Assembly (NCBI RefSeq): GCF_014195585.1
Contig: NZ_JACICA010000007.1
Location: forward strand, 62,001-126,000
Length of the DNA stretch: 64,000 bases
From: Alloprevotella rava
GTDB lineage: Bacteria > Bacteroidota > Bacteroidia > Bacteroidales > Bacteroidaceae
Direction of reading: 5' to 3'
The translations under genes were made by a program, and so were the position numbers. Positions 37,505-46,633 of the stretch are shown here, piece after piece. The number at the start of each line of letters is the position of its first letter. The first letter of the stretch is position 1. Below the pieces are notes generated by a model. That model was not told the origin of the DNA. It made no database searches and saw only the letters and a program-made list of their open reading frames with translations.

Positions 37505-37512
37505 TATCTTTG
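37505..37512 (+). promoter_or_regulatory. -7 element ahead of the polysaccharide-export gene
   Basis: TATCTTTG matches TAnnTTTG and implies a start near 37519, giving a 5' leader of about 170 nt before the gene at 37692. No clear -33 TTG is seen. Confidence 0.45.
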
Positions 37513-37559
37513 CTCTATCTAAACAATATAAACGAATCACTATCGTTTAACATATTGCA

Positions 37560-37640
37560 ACGAGGCTTGCCAAAGGCGGAAGTGTCAACATTGCAAGCTG
37601 GCAGAAGCTAGGCTCGATACCCCACGGAAAGTGCTGTAGT
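37560..37640 (+). ncRNA. Candidate structured 5' leader RNA
   Basis: Nested pairing is visible: CGAG, GCTT and GCCA (37560-37572) pair in order with TGGC, AAGC and CTCG (37599-37617), with only small bulges. It lies in a G/C-richer island inside an AT-rich leader between a promoter-like element and the SLBB gene. No known riboswitch class is recognised. It could be a cis-regulator of polysaccharide export or simply an RNA stem. Confidence 0.35.
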
Positions 37641-37691
37641 ATGGAAGCGAATGAGGGAAGCTTGATGTTGTTAAATAGAAAATAATGTCAA

Positions 37692-40202
37692 ATGAAAAAG
37701 GCAGCGATAATATTGATATGTATGCTCATGCTCCCCGTTGGTGTATGGGCGCAGTCGTCTATGACCGACAACCAAATAATGGAGTACATTATTTCGGAGA
37801 ATGCAAAGGGGGCTTCGCGCTCCCAGATTGTGACGCACTTGGTGGAGCGTGGCGTGACAGTGGATCGCATCCGTAAGATTCGAGCAGCATACGAAAAGCA
37901 AAAGAAAGGTGATGTTGTTGGAGCACGCAATATTTCGGGATTGTCGCAAGAACAGCAAACGCGCTTGCGGAAGAATAATGGGAAAAGTCGCGATGATTAT
38001 GATTCTGATAATCAATCGGAAGCGTTTAATCGTGTGAAGCGAGAGAAAAACCTCAGTGACAACAATGCGAAATTGCGTCGTCGTCAGATGAGCGAGGCTC
38101 TTGACTTTGTTCTTCCCGATTCGCTGGCTATGTTTGATGAGCTGATGGGCAACAACGAGAAGCTCAAAGGTCGCCAAGTATTTGGTCGCAATATCTTCAA
38201 TAATAAGAACCTGACATTTGAAAGCGATATGAATATTGCCACACCTAGCAACTATCGCTTGGGGCCTGGCGATGCTGTGTTTGTAGATGTATGGGGCGCA
38301 TCTCAGAAGAGTTTTCAAGCAACTGTTTCTCCCGATGGTTACATCGACTTGGAGGGCTTTGGCCCCGTGAATGTGGCCGGACTGACTGTGGCACAAGCTA
38401 ACGCCCGCCTTCGTGGAACTTTGGGGAGTCGCTATCAAAGTAGTAAAGTTCGCTTGTCTGTGGGGCAAACGAAGACGATCACCGTCAATGTGATGGGGGA
38501 GGTGAAAAATCCTGGTACATTTACGCTTTCGGCTTTTGCTACCGTATTTAATGCTCTCTATATGGCCGGAGGAACCAATGAAATTGGTACGTTGAGAAAT
38601 ATCAAGATTTATCGTTCGGGTCGCTTGATTTCAACTTGCGACATCTACGACTATATCCTGAATGGACGCATGACTGGCAATGTGCGCTTGGCGTCGGGCG
38701 ATGTCATTGTGGTGGGCCCCTATGAGGCCTTGGTGAATATCACTGGTAAGGTGCGCCGCCCCATGTTCTATGAGATGAAGCACAATGAGAGTGTGGGCAC
38801 TCTCATTAAATATGCTGGCGGTTTCCGTGGCGATGCCTATACCACCAATGTTCGCTTAGTGCGCAAAGCCGGCGGCATGTATAGCGTGTATTCTATTGAT
38901 GAGTTTGAACGCAACAAATTTCAGTTGGCCGATGAAGACTCGGTGAGCGTAGATAGCGTTTTGGATCGCTATTCCAATATGGTTGAAGTGAAAGGTGCTG
39001 TTTTCCGTCCAGGTATGTATCAGATGGATGGAAGTATCACTACTGTACGACAACTATTGGAAGCAGCAGGAGGAGCGCGTGAGGACGCCTTTATTGACCA
39101 CGCCATCTTGCGTCGTTTGAAAGAAGATAGAACGCACGAAGTGGTGTCTGTTGATGTGAAAGGCGTTATGAATCACGATGTGGTCGATATCTCGCTGCGA
39201 AATGGCGATGTGCTCTATCTGCCTTTAAAGCGAGATATGCAGGAGAAGCAAGTGCTCACTATAATGGGTGAGGTGGTCTATCCCGGTGAATATGAATTCT
39301 CCGATAATATGACGTTGGAAGACTTTATCCTCCAAGCGGGCGGTTTGACAGATGCAGCTTCGCTAGTGAAGATTGACGTTTCACGCCGTATTCGGGACAA
39401 TAAAGCTCTGTCGAGTGAGAATGTCATTGCAAAGACGTATAGTTTCTCTCTTCGTGATGGCTTTGTTATTAGCGGTGAGAATAATTTCAAACTGGAACCT
39501 TTCGATGAGGTTTATGTTCGCAGAAGCCCTGGCTATGTAGAACAGCAGCACGTGGCGGTTTCTGGTGAAATAGCCTTTGGGGGTAAGTACACCTTGTCGC
39601 GCAAGGCTTCTCGCTTGAGCGACCTTGTGAAGAATGCAGGAGGCTTGACGGCCTACGCCTATGCTAAGGGGGCGCGCTTGGAGCGTCAGCTGACACCAGA
39701 AGAGAAAATCAAGCTGCAAACTATGCTAAAGATTATAACTGTGAATAGTGAGGACTCAACAAGCGTTTCTAAGGTGCAGTTGGGCGATACACGTACGGTG
39801 GGTATCAATCTCGATAAGGCTTTGGAGAATCCAGGTAGCCAATGGGACGTAGTACTGCAAGATGGTGATAAACTCATTATCCCGCAGTTTAACAATACCG
39901 TGTCTATTAACGGCGAAGTGATGTATCCCAATACTGTGGCTTATACCAATGGTGCTGGTCTTAACCACTATATCAACCAAGCAGGTGGCTATGGTCAGCG
40001 TGCAAAGAGCCGTCGTGTGTTTGCTGTGAATATGAACGGAACAGTGACTCGTGTGCGTTCTAAGGAGGATATTAGCCCAGGATGCGAAATCATCGTTCCA
40101 GCTAAGAGTCGTCGTAAGGCTACTAGCTTAGCAGAAATCATGGGTTTTAGCACTTTAGGTGTCAGTCTTGCCTCTGTAGTTGCTGCTATCTTGAAGCGTT
40201 GA
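37692..40202 (+). CDS. SLBB-domain polysaccharide export protein (Wza-like)
   Basis: 836 residues. A signal peptide ends at VWAQS. A Poly_export domain begins near NYRLGPGDAVFVDVWG (about 190), followed by about six SLBB repeats, each with a turn such as VNVMGEVKNPGTFTL, VNITGKVRRPMFYEM, LTIMGEVVYPGEYEF and VSINGEVMYPNTVAY. A C-terminal hydrophobic helix (about 812-832, GFSTLGVSLASVVAAIL) could cross the outer membrane. Expected to form the outer-membrane channel for capsule or exopolysaccharide. No synthesis genes are adjacent; the long leader suggests RNA-level control. Confidence 0.9.
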   Translation: MKKAAIILICMLMLPVGVWAQSSMTDNQIMEYIISENAKGASRSQIVTHLVERGVTVDRIRKIRAAYEKQKKGDVVGARNISGLSQEQQTRLRKNNGKSRDDYDSDNQSEAFNRVKREKNLSDNNAKLRRRQMSEALDFVLPDSLAMFDELMGNNEKLKGRQVFGRNIFNNKNLTFESDMNIATPSNYRLGPGDAVFVDVWGASQKSFQATVSPDGYIDLEGFGPVNVAGLTVAQANARLRGTLGSRYQSSKVRLSVGQTKTITVNVMGEVKNPGTFTLSAFATVFNALYMAGGTNEIGTLRNIKIYRSGRLISTCDIYDYILNGRMTGNVRLASGDVIVVGPYEALVNITGKVRRPMFYEMKHNESVGTLIKYAGGFRGDAYTTNVRLVRKAGGMYSVYSIDEFERNKFQLADEDSVSVDSVLDRYSNMVEVKGAVFRPGMYQMDGSITTVRQLLEAAGGAREDAFIDHAILRRLKEDRTHEVVSVDVKGVMNHDVVDISLRNGDVLYLPLKRDMQEKQVLTIMGEVVYPGEYEFSDNMTLEDFILQAGGLTDAASLVKIDVSRRIRDNKALSSENVIAKTYSFSLRDGFVISGENNFKLEPFDEVYVRRSPGYVEQQHVAVSGEIAFGGKYTLSRKASRLSDLVKNAGGLTAYAYAKGARLERQLTPEEKIKLQTMLKIITVNSEDSTSVSKVQLGDTRTVGINLDKALENPGSQWDVVLQDGDKLIIPQFNNTVSINGEVMYPNTVAYTNGAGLNHYINQAGGYGQRAKSRRVFAVNMNGTVTRVRSKEDISPGCEIIVPAKSRRKATSLAEIMGFSTLGVSLASVVAAILKR

Positions 40203-40220
40203 CGTAGCAGCATTTAGAAA

Positions 40221-40275
40221 AAAGCGAGTTGTAGTAGGGATAAAATCTAACTGCAACTCGCTATTTTTGTTTTTG
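40221..40275 (+). terminator. Terminator after the SLBB gene
   Basis: AGCGAGTTG pairs with CAACTCGCT (about 40223-40231 with 40254-40262), followed by ATTTTTGTTTTT. Confidence 0.8.
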
Positions 40276-40296
40276 GGAGAGTGAGGGATGTCTCTT

Positions 40297-40587
40297 TCAT
40301 ACAAAGACAATGTCGCTGATGACTTGTGCTTGTACGTAGGCGTTTAACTGTGTTTTTAACTCCTGCTTTCGTAGTGAGAGTTCGGATCGAAGAACTGGGG
40401 ATCTAAGTTTGACATAGAGTGTTTGATTCTTGATGTACAAATCCTGCGTCTTACTCTTAACTAGTTCGCCCGTAATGATAGGCCAAGCCTGCTTTAGTCT
40501 GTATTGATTGAGTTGTGTTTGTAGTCCTGTTTCCTTGAGGAAACGAGCCACAATACTGCCTAAGCTTTCTTCCTTGATTCTTTCCAT
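40297..40587 (-). CDS. DUF721 protein
   Basis: 96 residues of the DUF721 family: LGSIVARFLKETGLQTQLNQY, AWPIITGELVKSKTQDLYIKN, LYVKLRSPVLRSELSLRKQEL. The family is small, nucleic-acid-linked in annotation, and often follows recF, as here. Function unknown. Confidence 0.85.
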   Translation of the reverse strand: MERIKEESLGSIVARFLKETGLQTQLNQYRLKQAWPIITGELVKSKTQDLYIKNQTLYVKLRSPVLRSELSLRKQELKTQLNAYVQAQVISDIVFV

Positions 40588-40607
40588 GGGGTACTATCTT
40601 GAAGTTC

Positions 40608-41738
40608 TTATTCAAAAACCTCTCCGTCCTTGACATTGAAGAGCTTATAGTCGCTATTGGCTGATTCAAGAATCAAGTCCAAATGCTCTCGATTCGTATC
40701 GGTGATGAATATTTGTCCTAAAGCACTTCCGTTGGCGTAGTCAATGATTTTGCCTACTCGGCCAGAATCCAATTTGTCGAAAATGTCGTCTAAGAGGAGG
40801 ATAGGCGTAGTGGTGTTGTTAAGGCTTGTAGCTTGTAGGTGTTCTCTTAAGAATATGAACTGGGCCAATTTAAGTGCAATAAAATAGGTCTTAGTTTGCC
40901 CTTGTGAGCCCTCTCGCTTTACTGGATAGCCATTTAGTGTCAGAATTAAATCGTCCTTGTGAGTGCCATGAAGTGAATATCCTAAGATAACCTCTTTGCT
41001 TCTACAATCAGCAAGTTGTGTTTTGAGAGGGCCGCGTGAGAGATGGGATGCATATTCGATGCTCACCTGCTCTTTGTCGGTGTTGCACAGCTGGTTGTAA
41101 ATGTTTTGAAAGATGGGTAGAAATTGCTGGTTGAAATCAGCTCTCGCTTCATATATGGCTTGTGCGTCCTCGGACATCATTTCCTCTAAAACATCGATAA
41201 CGTCTGTGGGGATATTGCGTATCTCGTCTTGAGCTTGTTTGAGAATTGCATTTCTTTGCTTTAGTGTCTTCTCATAGCGAATGATACGCTCCAAATAGGC
41301 TGCATTGTATTGCGAAATGGCCATATCCATAAAGCGTCGTCTCTCTTCGCTACTACCGCTCACTAGCAGCGAATCGGCTGGAGAAATCAAGATGAGCGGG
41401 ATAGAACCAATATGCTCAGAAAATCTGCGTATTTCTTTCTGATTCTTCTTTACGTGTTTGTGACTTCCTGCTTTCATGCTGCAAGCCACCGTTTCTGTTT
41501 TTCCATCTGCCGAAGCATAGTCCCCCTGAATCATAAAGAAGTTTTCGTTGTGTTTTATATTTAAGGAGTCCTGCGTATAGACACTACTCTTGAGGAACGA
41601 CAAATAGTAGATCGCATCTAGCACATTCGTCTTTCCCATACCATTGGCCCCTACAAAGCAGTTTACTTTCGGGGAAAAATCAAGCTCAACGGATGATAAA
41701 TTCTTGAAGTTTATGATGGAGAAATGTTTGAGAATCAT
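40608..41738 (-). CDS. recF: DNA replication and repair protein RecF
   Basis: 376-residue SMC-like ATPase that loads RecA at gaps. Walker A is FVGANGMGKTNVLDAIYYL (about 29-47), the signature region is REGSQGQTKTYFIALKLA, and Walker B is PILLLDDIFDKLDSGR. The first residues LKHFSIINFKNLSSVELDFS are typical. Encoded just ahead of the DUF721 gene. Confidence 0.95.
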   Translation of the reverse strand: MILKHFSIINFKNLSSVELDFSPKVNCFVGANGMGKTNVLDAIYYLSFLKSSVYTQDSLNIKHNENFFMIQGDYASADGKTETVACSMKAGSHKHVKKNQKEIRRFSEHIGSIPLILISPADSLLVSGSSEERRRFMDMAISQYNAAYLERIIRYEKTLKQRNAILKQAQDEIRNIPTDVIDVLEEMMSEDAQAIYEARADFNQQFLPIFQNIYNQLCNTDKEQVSIEYASHLSRGPLKTQLADCRSKEVILGYSLHGTHKDDLILTLNGYPVKREGSQGQTKTYFIALKLAQFIFLREHLQATSLNNTTTPILLLDDIFDKLDSGRVGKIIDYANGSALGQIFITDTNREHLDLILESANSDYKLFNVKDGEVFE

Positions 41739-41927
41739 TTGAAATCAGAGATAGAAATATTAGCCTTCACCTCGTGTGAAGGGCTGCTTTTGCCGGAAGC
41801 ACAGGCAAAGTTAGGCAATTCTTAAATGAAAAAAATATGCAAGGCAAAAAAAACAGATTTTATTTTCTCAATCGATTGGAAAAGACTAAATTTGCAGTGC
41901 ATTCTTATGAAATAAAAAAAGCAAAAT

Positions 41928-42653
41928 ATGACAAATAAAAAAACTCAATTGGAAGTAAACGATGCTTTGGCACAGTCTGAGGCCTTTGTTATTAAGTACA
42001 AGAAGCAACTGATTATTGGCGTAGTAGTGCTGACAGTTGTTGTAGCAGCGTGCGTAGGTGGCTACTTCTGGCTGAAGTCGGCTGAAGAAAAGCAACAGTC
42101 TCAGCTCACCCTTGGTATGGCTTATATCTCTCAGCAGGATTATGACAAAGCGCTGAAGGGAGATGGTAAATTCCCTGGCTATATCAAATTGGCAAGCAAT
42201 CACTTTACGAATGCTTCCAATCTTGCTAATTTCTATGCAGGTATCTCTTATGCTCGTAAAGCAGAAGGTGAAACAGGTGCTGCTCAGAAAGCAGATGTTA
42301 AGAATGCAATTAAGTATCTCGAGGCATATTCTCTACAAGGTGACCATACCATTACTCCTGCTGCGTTGGCAACATTAGCTAATAGCTATGCAAATGATGG
42401 ACAACTCGATAAAGCTGTAGAGACTTTCAAGAAAGCAGCAGATCGTGCAGCTAATGCCGCTATGAGCCCTGAATATCTTATCCAAGCAGGTGAATTGCTG
42501 ATGGCTCAGAAGAAGAATGCTGACGCTAAGGAGGTTTTCCAGCAAGTTAAGGAGACGTATCCTAATAGCCGCTATTGCCAACCAGGACAAGCTCCTAATG
42601 GTACTATTACAGCTCCTGCTATTGATGCTTTTATTGAAGCAGTAAGCAAATAA
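41928..42653 (+). CDS. Membrane-anchored tetratricopeptide-repeat protein
   Basis: 241 residues. An N-terminal cytoplasmic segment, one membrane helix (about 28-50, IIGVVVLTVVVAACVGGYFWL), then TPR-type helices in the periplasm (FTNASNLANFYAGISYARKAEG; LATLANSYANDGQLDKAVETFKKAAD; YLIQAGELLMAQKKNADAKEVFQQV). Similar to YfgM-like TPR proteins. A role as a chaperone or scaffold is a guess. ribH follows about 110 bases downstream. Confidence 0.8.
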   Translation: MTNKKTQLEVNDALAQSEAFVIKYKKQLIIGVVVLTVVVAACVGGYFWLKSAEEKQQSQLTLGMAYISQQDYDKALKGDGKFPGYIKLASNHFTNASNLANFYAGISYARKAEGETGAAQKADVKNAIKYLEAYSLQGDHTITPAALATLANSYANDGQLDKAVETFKKAADRAANAAMSPEYLIQAGELLMAQKKNADAKEVFQQVKETYPNSRYCQPGQAPNGTITAPAIDAFIEAVSK

Positions 42654-42679
42654 ATTCGTATTTAACCATATCTCAAATA

Positions 42680-42733
42680 ATTGAGAATTGAAAATTAGGC
42701 ACTTTAGTGCTCAGCTTTCAATTCTCAATTTTC
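42680..42733 (+). terminator. Inverted repeat between the TPR gene and ribH
   Basis: ATTGAGAATTGAAA pairs with TTTCAATTCTCAAT around a short loop that itself holds GCACTTTAGTGC. It may be a terminator for the TPR gene, with ribH then needing its own promoter. Confidence 0.5.
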
Positions 42734-42762
42734 AGTTATAAACTTCTTATATTATACAATAA

Positions 42763-43248
42763 ATGTCTTCATCTGTTTTTACATTGAGTGATAACAATAT
42801 TCCTGATGCTTCAGAAATGCGCTTTGGTATTGTTTGTGCAGAATGGAATAACAATATTACATTCAAATTACTTGAAGGAGCACTTTCAACATTGAAGGAA
42901 AATGGAGTGCAAGAGCAAGCAATCAAAGTGATGCACGTTCCTGGTAGCTTTGAACTTATTCATGGCTGTGCAGAGTTAGCACGACATGGTTGGGTAGATG
43001 CAATTATTGCTATCGGTTGTGTCATAAAAGGGGATACCCCTCATTTTGATAATATATGTCAAGGCGTTACGCAGGAACTTGCACATCAGAATACCAATGG
43101 TAAGATACCTGTAATCTATGGTCTTATCACGGTCAATACTCTAGAACAAGCAGAAGAGCGTGCAGGAGGTAAGCTTGGGAATAAAGGCGAAGAGTTTGCC
43201 ATTACAGCTATAAAGATGGTAGACTTCGATTGGCAATTGCAAAAATAA
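42763..43248 (+). CDS. ribH: 6,7-dimethyl-8-ribityllumazine synthase
   Basis: Penultimate step of riboflavin synthesis. 161 residues with [33 protein letters not shown] (phosphate-binding and catalytic His region) and [18 protein letters not shown], all canonical. Normal length. No other rib genes are nearby. Confidence 0.96.
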   Translation: MSSSVFTLSDNNIPDASEMRFGIVCAEWNNNITFKLLEGALSTLKENGVQEQAIKVMHVPGSFELIHGCAELARHGWVDAIIAIGCVIKGDTPHFDNICQGVTQELAHQNTNGKIPVIYGLITVNTLEQAEERAGGKLGNKGEEFAITAIKMVDFDWQLQK

Positions 43249-43271
43249 TTGAAGAAAAATTGCATATTCAT

Positions 43272-43302
43272 TTGGTAGTATTGTGAAAGATTACTACCTT
43301 TG
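43272..43302 (+). promoter_or_regulatory. Promoter for tRNA-Tyr and tRNA-Asp
   Basis: TTG (43272-43274), 20 bases, TACCTTTG (43295-43302): the same layout as the tRNA-Cys promoter. Confidence 0.75.
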
Positions 43303-43329
43303 CACTCGCAAATCAGAAATGAAATGTAT

Positions 43330-43412
43330 GGGCAAATACCAGAGTGGCCAAATGGGGCAGACTGTAAATCTGCTGGCTTACGCCTTCGGTGGTTCGAATC
43401 CATCTTTGCCCA
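43330..43412 (+). tRNA. tRNA-Tyr (anticodon GTA)
   Basis: Long variable arm tRNA. Acceptor GGGCAAA pairs with TTTGCCC, the anticodon loop is CTGTAAATC, and the T arm is GGTTCGAATCC. CCA is not encoded. Confidence 0.95.
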
Positions 43413-43418
43413 CATTTT

Positions 43419-43492
43419 GGTGCGTTAGTTCAGCTGGTTAGAATGCCTGCCTGTCACGCAGGAGGTCACGGGTTCGAGTCCCGTACGCACCG
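43419..43492 (+). tRNA. tRNA-Asp (anticodon GTC)
   Basis: Acceptor GGTGCGT pairs with ACGCACC, the anticodon stem-loop is CTGCCTGTCACGCAG, and the T arm is CGGGTTCGAGTCCCG. It is six bases after tRNA-Tyr and probably on the same transcript. Confidence 0.95.
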
Positions 43493-43494
43493 CG

Positions 43495-43527
43495 AAAGAG
43501 TTGAAGTTTATTCTTCAACTCTTTTGT
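43495..43527 (+). terminator. Terminator after the tRNA pair
   Basis: AAAGAGTTGAAG pairs with CTTCAACTCTTT around TTTATT, followed by a T-rich stretch. Confidence 0.85.
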
Positions 43528-43589
43528 TATCTCCCTTTCTCCCTTCTCTTTGGTGCCCTTTATATAGCTCTTTCTTTTTTCTTCTTATT

Positions 43590-43928
43590 ATCCCATTTCG
43601 GTTTAAGAAACGCTCTTTCATGAGTTTCTTAAACCGCACACGCATCCTTTCGGCCTTGACCTAAAACCGAAGTATAATTGTTTCACGCAAAAATTATAGG
43701 TTAGAATAACGTGAGCTGTTTTACACCCTGCTTTGCATCTCTCTCAAACTCCATATTGATGGAAGGCTTTGTGTCGTAGAAAGTATATGCCGCTATACCT
43801 GCCAAAAGGTTAACGATGAAATTAGATATACTTCTATGACGTGTGTGAACTATCTGTGCAATGTTCTTCAACATATCATTGATAGTCTCTATGATACTTC
43901 TCTTGCGAAGCATGATTTTATCATGCAC
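43590..43928 (-). mobile_element. IS982-family element, copy A: 3' part left of the inserted element
   Basis: Starts at a terminal inverted repeat (about 43590-43601, ATCCCATTTCGG, close to ACCCCAATTCGG of copy B). It contains the last 75 codons of a transposase on the minus strand ([18 protein letters not shown] to [10 protein letters not shown], stop at 43701). Homology stops at 43928 in GTG-CAT, exactly where the other half resumes at 63361. A palindrome GCATGATAAAATCATGC sits beside the break (43911-43927 on plus). Confidence 0.85.
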
Positions 43929-44014
43929 AACTATCCAAGGAAAAAGCAAGAGAAGGTGATTGAATGGTAAATATCTGGTAATGTGCGAGAAATAAGTCAA
44001 TATGCAATGATTTG

Positions 44015-44118
44015 CGTTACGGTTAAAAGAGCAGAAAATGTGGATTTGTGCAGAAGTTCCGTTACCAGACCGTTATCTTCTCCATCGGGAGGTAACGATA
44101 AGGCAAAAGAAGGTAACC
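44015..44118. repeat. GTTAC/GTAAC repeats at the left end, candidate integrase arm sites
   Basis: CGTTAC at 44015, CGTTACC at 44060, CGTTATC at 44071, GGTAACG at 44091 and GGTAACC at 44112. More occur at 45357-45370 before int1, and CGTTACCC at 63286 near the right end. Their concentration at both ends fits arm-type sites of a tyrosine integrase. Inferred only. Confidence 0.4.
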
Positions 44119-44130
44119 AGATTCTTTTTG

Positions 44131-44135
44131 TTTAT
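44131..44135 (+). repeat. Left target-site duplication of IS982 copy B
   Basis: TTTAT directly before the left terminal repeat; the same TTTAT follows the right terminal repeat at 45305-45309. Confidence 0.75.
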
Positions 44136-45304
44136 ACCCCAATTCGGGATAAGCAGTTCTTCTTTTCCTCAAAAAAAGTTTTAATAAAAGCCTAAAAAGA
44201 GGATTGTTTTTTGTATATTTACTGTTGAAAATCAATCATATAACAAAATAACAATCCTCATGAAACTTGTCAGCAAAGTTACGGAAATCTATTGTATTGC
44301 AGATGATTTCTGCAAAGAATATCATTTAGAATTGAACAAAACCTCTCTTTCTCTCTCAAATCCCTCTGCCAATAGTCCAAAACATCGCAAGAGAAAAGGA
44401 CGAATGAGTGATGCTGAAATGATCACAATTCTTATATTGTTTCACAGCAATACATTTCGGAATTTCAAACATTTCTATCTCTTCTATGTTTGCCGAGAAC
44501 TAAAAAAAGAGTTTCCCAATCTACTCTCCTATACACGCTTCGTTGAGCGTATGCCTCGTGTTGCAATCCCTCTCTTGCTCTTTCTCAAACTGGGATTAAT
44601 GGGAGAATGCACAGGGATAACCTTTATCGATTCTACACGTATTCCTGTGTGCGACAACAAGAGACAATCCCGTAATCGCGTATTCAAAGGTTATGCCTAG
44701 AAGGGGAAAAGTACGATGGGATGGTACTATGGATTCAAACTTCATCTTTTGTGTAATGAACGAGGCGAACTACTCAATTTTGCTCTAACCCGAGCCAATG
44801 TAGACGACCGTAACCCAAAAGTATTCAACGATTTGACGAAGGATCTGTTTGGAAAATTATATGCCGATAAAGGTTATATTTCTCAATCACTTTTTGCTTC
44901 ACTCTTTGATAGAGGTGTACACATCGTAACAGGAATACGGACTAATATGAAGAACAGATTAATGGATGTGCATGATAAAATCATGCTTCGCAAGAGAAGT
45001 ATCATAGAGACTATCAATGATATGTTGAAGAACATTGCACAGATAGTTCACACACGCCATAGAAGTATCTCTAATTTCATCGTTAACCTTTTAGCTGGCA
45101 TAGCTGCATATGCTTTCTACGACACCAAACCTTCCATCAATATGGAGTTTGAGAGGGATGCAAAGCAGGGTGTAAAACAGCTTACTTTATTCTAACCTAT
45201 AATTTGCGTGAAACAATTATACTTCGGTTTTAGGTCAAGGCCGAAAGGATGCGTGTGCGGTTTAACAAACTCATGAAAGAGCGTTTCTTAAACCGAATTG
45301 GGGT
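44136..45304 (+). mobile_element. IS982-family element, copy B (nested, complete ends)
   Basis: 1,169 bases with terminal inverted repeats ACCCCAATTCGG (44136-44147) and CCGAATTGGGGT (45293-45304), and five-base TTTAT duplications outside. It lies inside the mobilizable element, before int1, opposite in direction to copy A, creating an inverted repeat of about 335 bases with 43590-43928. The transposase is broken by TAG (see below). Confidence 0.88.
44260..45195 (+). pseudogene. IS982-family DDE transposase with an in-frame TAG
   Basis: 311 codons starting MKLVSKVTEIYCIADDFCKE. An HTH-type N-terminal region (MSDAEMITILILFHS, FKHFYLFYV) is followed by the DDE core: ITFIDSTRIPVC, the KLYADKGYIS Asp, and the C-terminal segment [14 protein letters not shown] containing the Glu. 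Codon 147 (44698-44700) is TAG where copy A reads CAA (GYAQKG). This copy is probably inactive unless the stop is read through. Confidence 0.85.
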
Positions 45305-45309
45305 TTTAT
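45305..45309 (+). repeat. Right target-site duplication of IS982 copy B
   Basis: TTTAT, identical to 44131-44135. Confidence 0.75.
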
Positions 45310-45366
45310 GGTTCTGTTTCGCTCTGGCACAGTGTTTTGCATAGCAGAGAATGCTTCGGTAACGGG

Positions 45367-45374
45367 TAACTTTG
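45367..45374 (+). promoter_or_regulatory. -7 promoter element for the integrase pair
   Basis: TAACTTTG matches TAnnTTTG and ends 18 bases before the ATG at 45393. It overlaps GGTAAC repeats (45357-45370), so integrase binding could repress its own promoter. Confidence 0.5.
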
Positions 45375-45392
45375 CCCCTAAAAACGAAGCGT

Positions 45393-46622
45393 ATGAAAAA
45401 AGAAAAATTCAAGGTGTTGCTCTACCTGAAAAAGAGCGGTTTGGATAAGACGGGAAAAGCTCCCATCATGGGACGGATCACTTATGGCAGAACGATGGCA
45501 CAGTTCAGCTGCAAACTCTCTTGTCCACCCGATCTCTGGAATGCCCGTGAAAGCCGTATGAACGGAAAAAGCAGGGAAGCCGTCATCCTCAACGGCAAGC
45601 TGGACAACTTGTTGTCGGATATTCTGTCGGCATATCAGACCTTGGTCGAACGAGACAAAGTATTTACTGCCACTGATATTAAAGAAACCTTTCAGGGTTG
45701 CATGCAGAACCGGACAACCTTTTTGGCGTACTACGACCGTATGGTAGAAGAACTTAAAACACATGTCGGCATAGACCTGACCCGTTCAATCCTGATGGCC
45801 TACCATACGGCACGGAAACATTTTGCCGCTTTCATCCGGAAGCGATTCAATCTGGATGATCTGGCTTTCAGTCAAATCACGGAGGAACTCCTTCCCCTTT
45901 TCGAGCATTATATCAAAGGAGAGCTGGGCTTTTCTCAGGGGTATTTCCACGGTCTTTCCGTCAAGCTCAAAAAGGTTTGCCGAATGGCTTATCGCGAAGG
46001 GGTAGCCGACACGCTTCTGTTCGAGGGCGTCCGTATTGACCAGGGCAAGAACAAATCTCCGAGAGCGTTAGACAAAGCCTCCTTTGAAAAGCTTGAAACA
46101 CTCTCTTTCGATGAGCATCAGATAGAATTGGAGAGAGCCCGAGACCTCTTTCTCTTTTCCTGCTATACCGGTACGGCTTATTGTGACTTGATACGACTTG
46201 GCAGGGAACATCTCTTTCGGGATAGTGAAAATGGCCTCTGGCTGAAGTTCAGAAGACAAAAAACGGAGTCTCTTTGCCGGATCAAACTCCTGACCGAAGC
46301 CATGACTCTGATAGAGAAATACCATTCGGGAGAGAGGGAAACGCTGTTCGATCCCGTTCCTTATCCGGTCTATCTTATGCAGTTGAAAGCATTGCAACTG
46401 AAAGCTGATATCACGATCCCACTCTCGGCACATGTCGGAAGGCATACATTCGCCACATTGGTCACGCTGGAGAACGGAGTTCCGATCGAAACGGTCAGCC
46501 GGATGCTGGGACACGGCAGTCTCCAAACGACAGAGCGTTATGCACAGGTAACACCGAAAAAACTCTTCGATGAATTTGGCAGGTTTCTCTCTTTTACGGA
46601 AGATTTAACACTGATCCTTTAA
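45393..46622 (+). CDS. Tyrosine recombinase (integrase 1)
   Basis: 409 residues. The N-terminal arm-binding domain (KVLLYLKKSGLDKTGKAPIMGRI) and SAM-like core-binding domain precede the catalytic domain. The box 2 motif is HVGRHTFATL (about 345-355), with Tyr in TTERYAQV (about 383). The usual box 1 Arg position reads CYTGTAYCDLIRL without Arg, as in CTnDOT-type integrases. The start at 45393 is preferred over an in-frame TTG at 45372 because the -7 element overlaps the latter. It is followed 11 bases later by integrase 2. Confidence 0.92.
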   Translation: MKKEKFKVLLYLKKSGLDKTGKAPIMGRITYGRTMAQFSCKLSCPPDLWNARESRMNGKSREAVILNGKLDNLLSDILSAYQTLVERDKVFTATDIKETFQGCMQNRTTFLAYYDRMVEELKTHVGIDLTRSILMAYHTARKHFAAFIRKRFNLDDLAFSQITEELLPLFEHYIKGELGFSQGYFHGLSVKLKKVCRMAYREGVADTLLFEGVRIDQGKNKSPRALDKASFEKLETLSFDEHQIELERARDLFLFSCYTGTAYCDLIRLGREHLFRDSENGLWLKFRRQKTESLCRIKLLTEAMTLIEKYHSGERETLFDPVPYPVYLMQLKALQLKADITIPLSAHVGRHTFATLVTLENGVPIETVSRMLGHGSLQTTERYAQVTPKKLFDEFGRFLSFTEDLTLIL

Positions 46623-46633
46623 TATCAAATATC

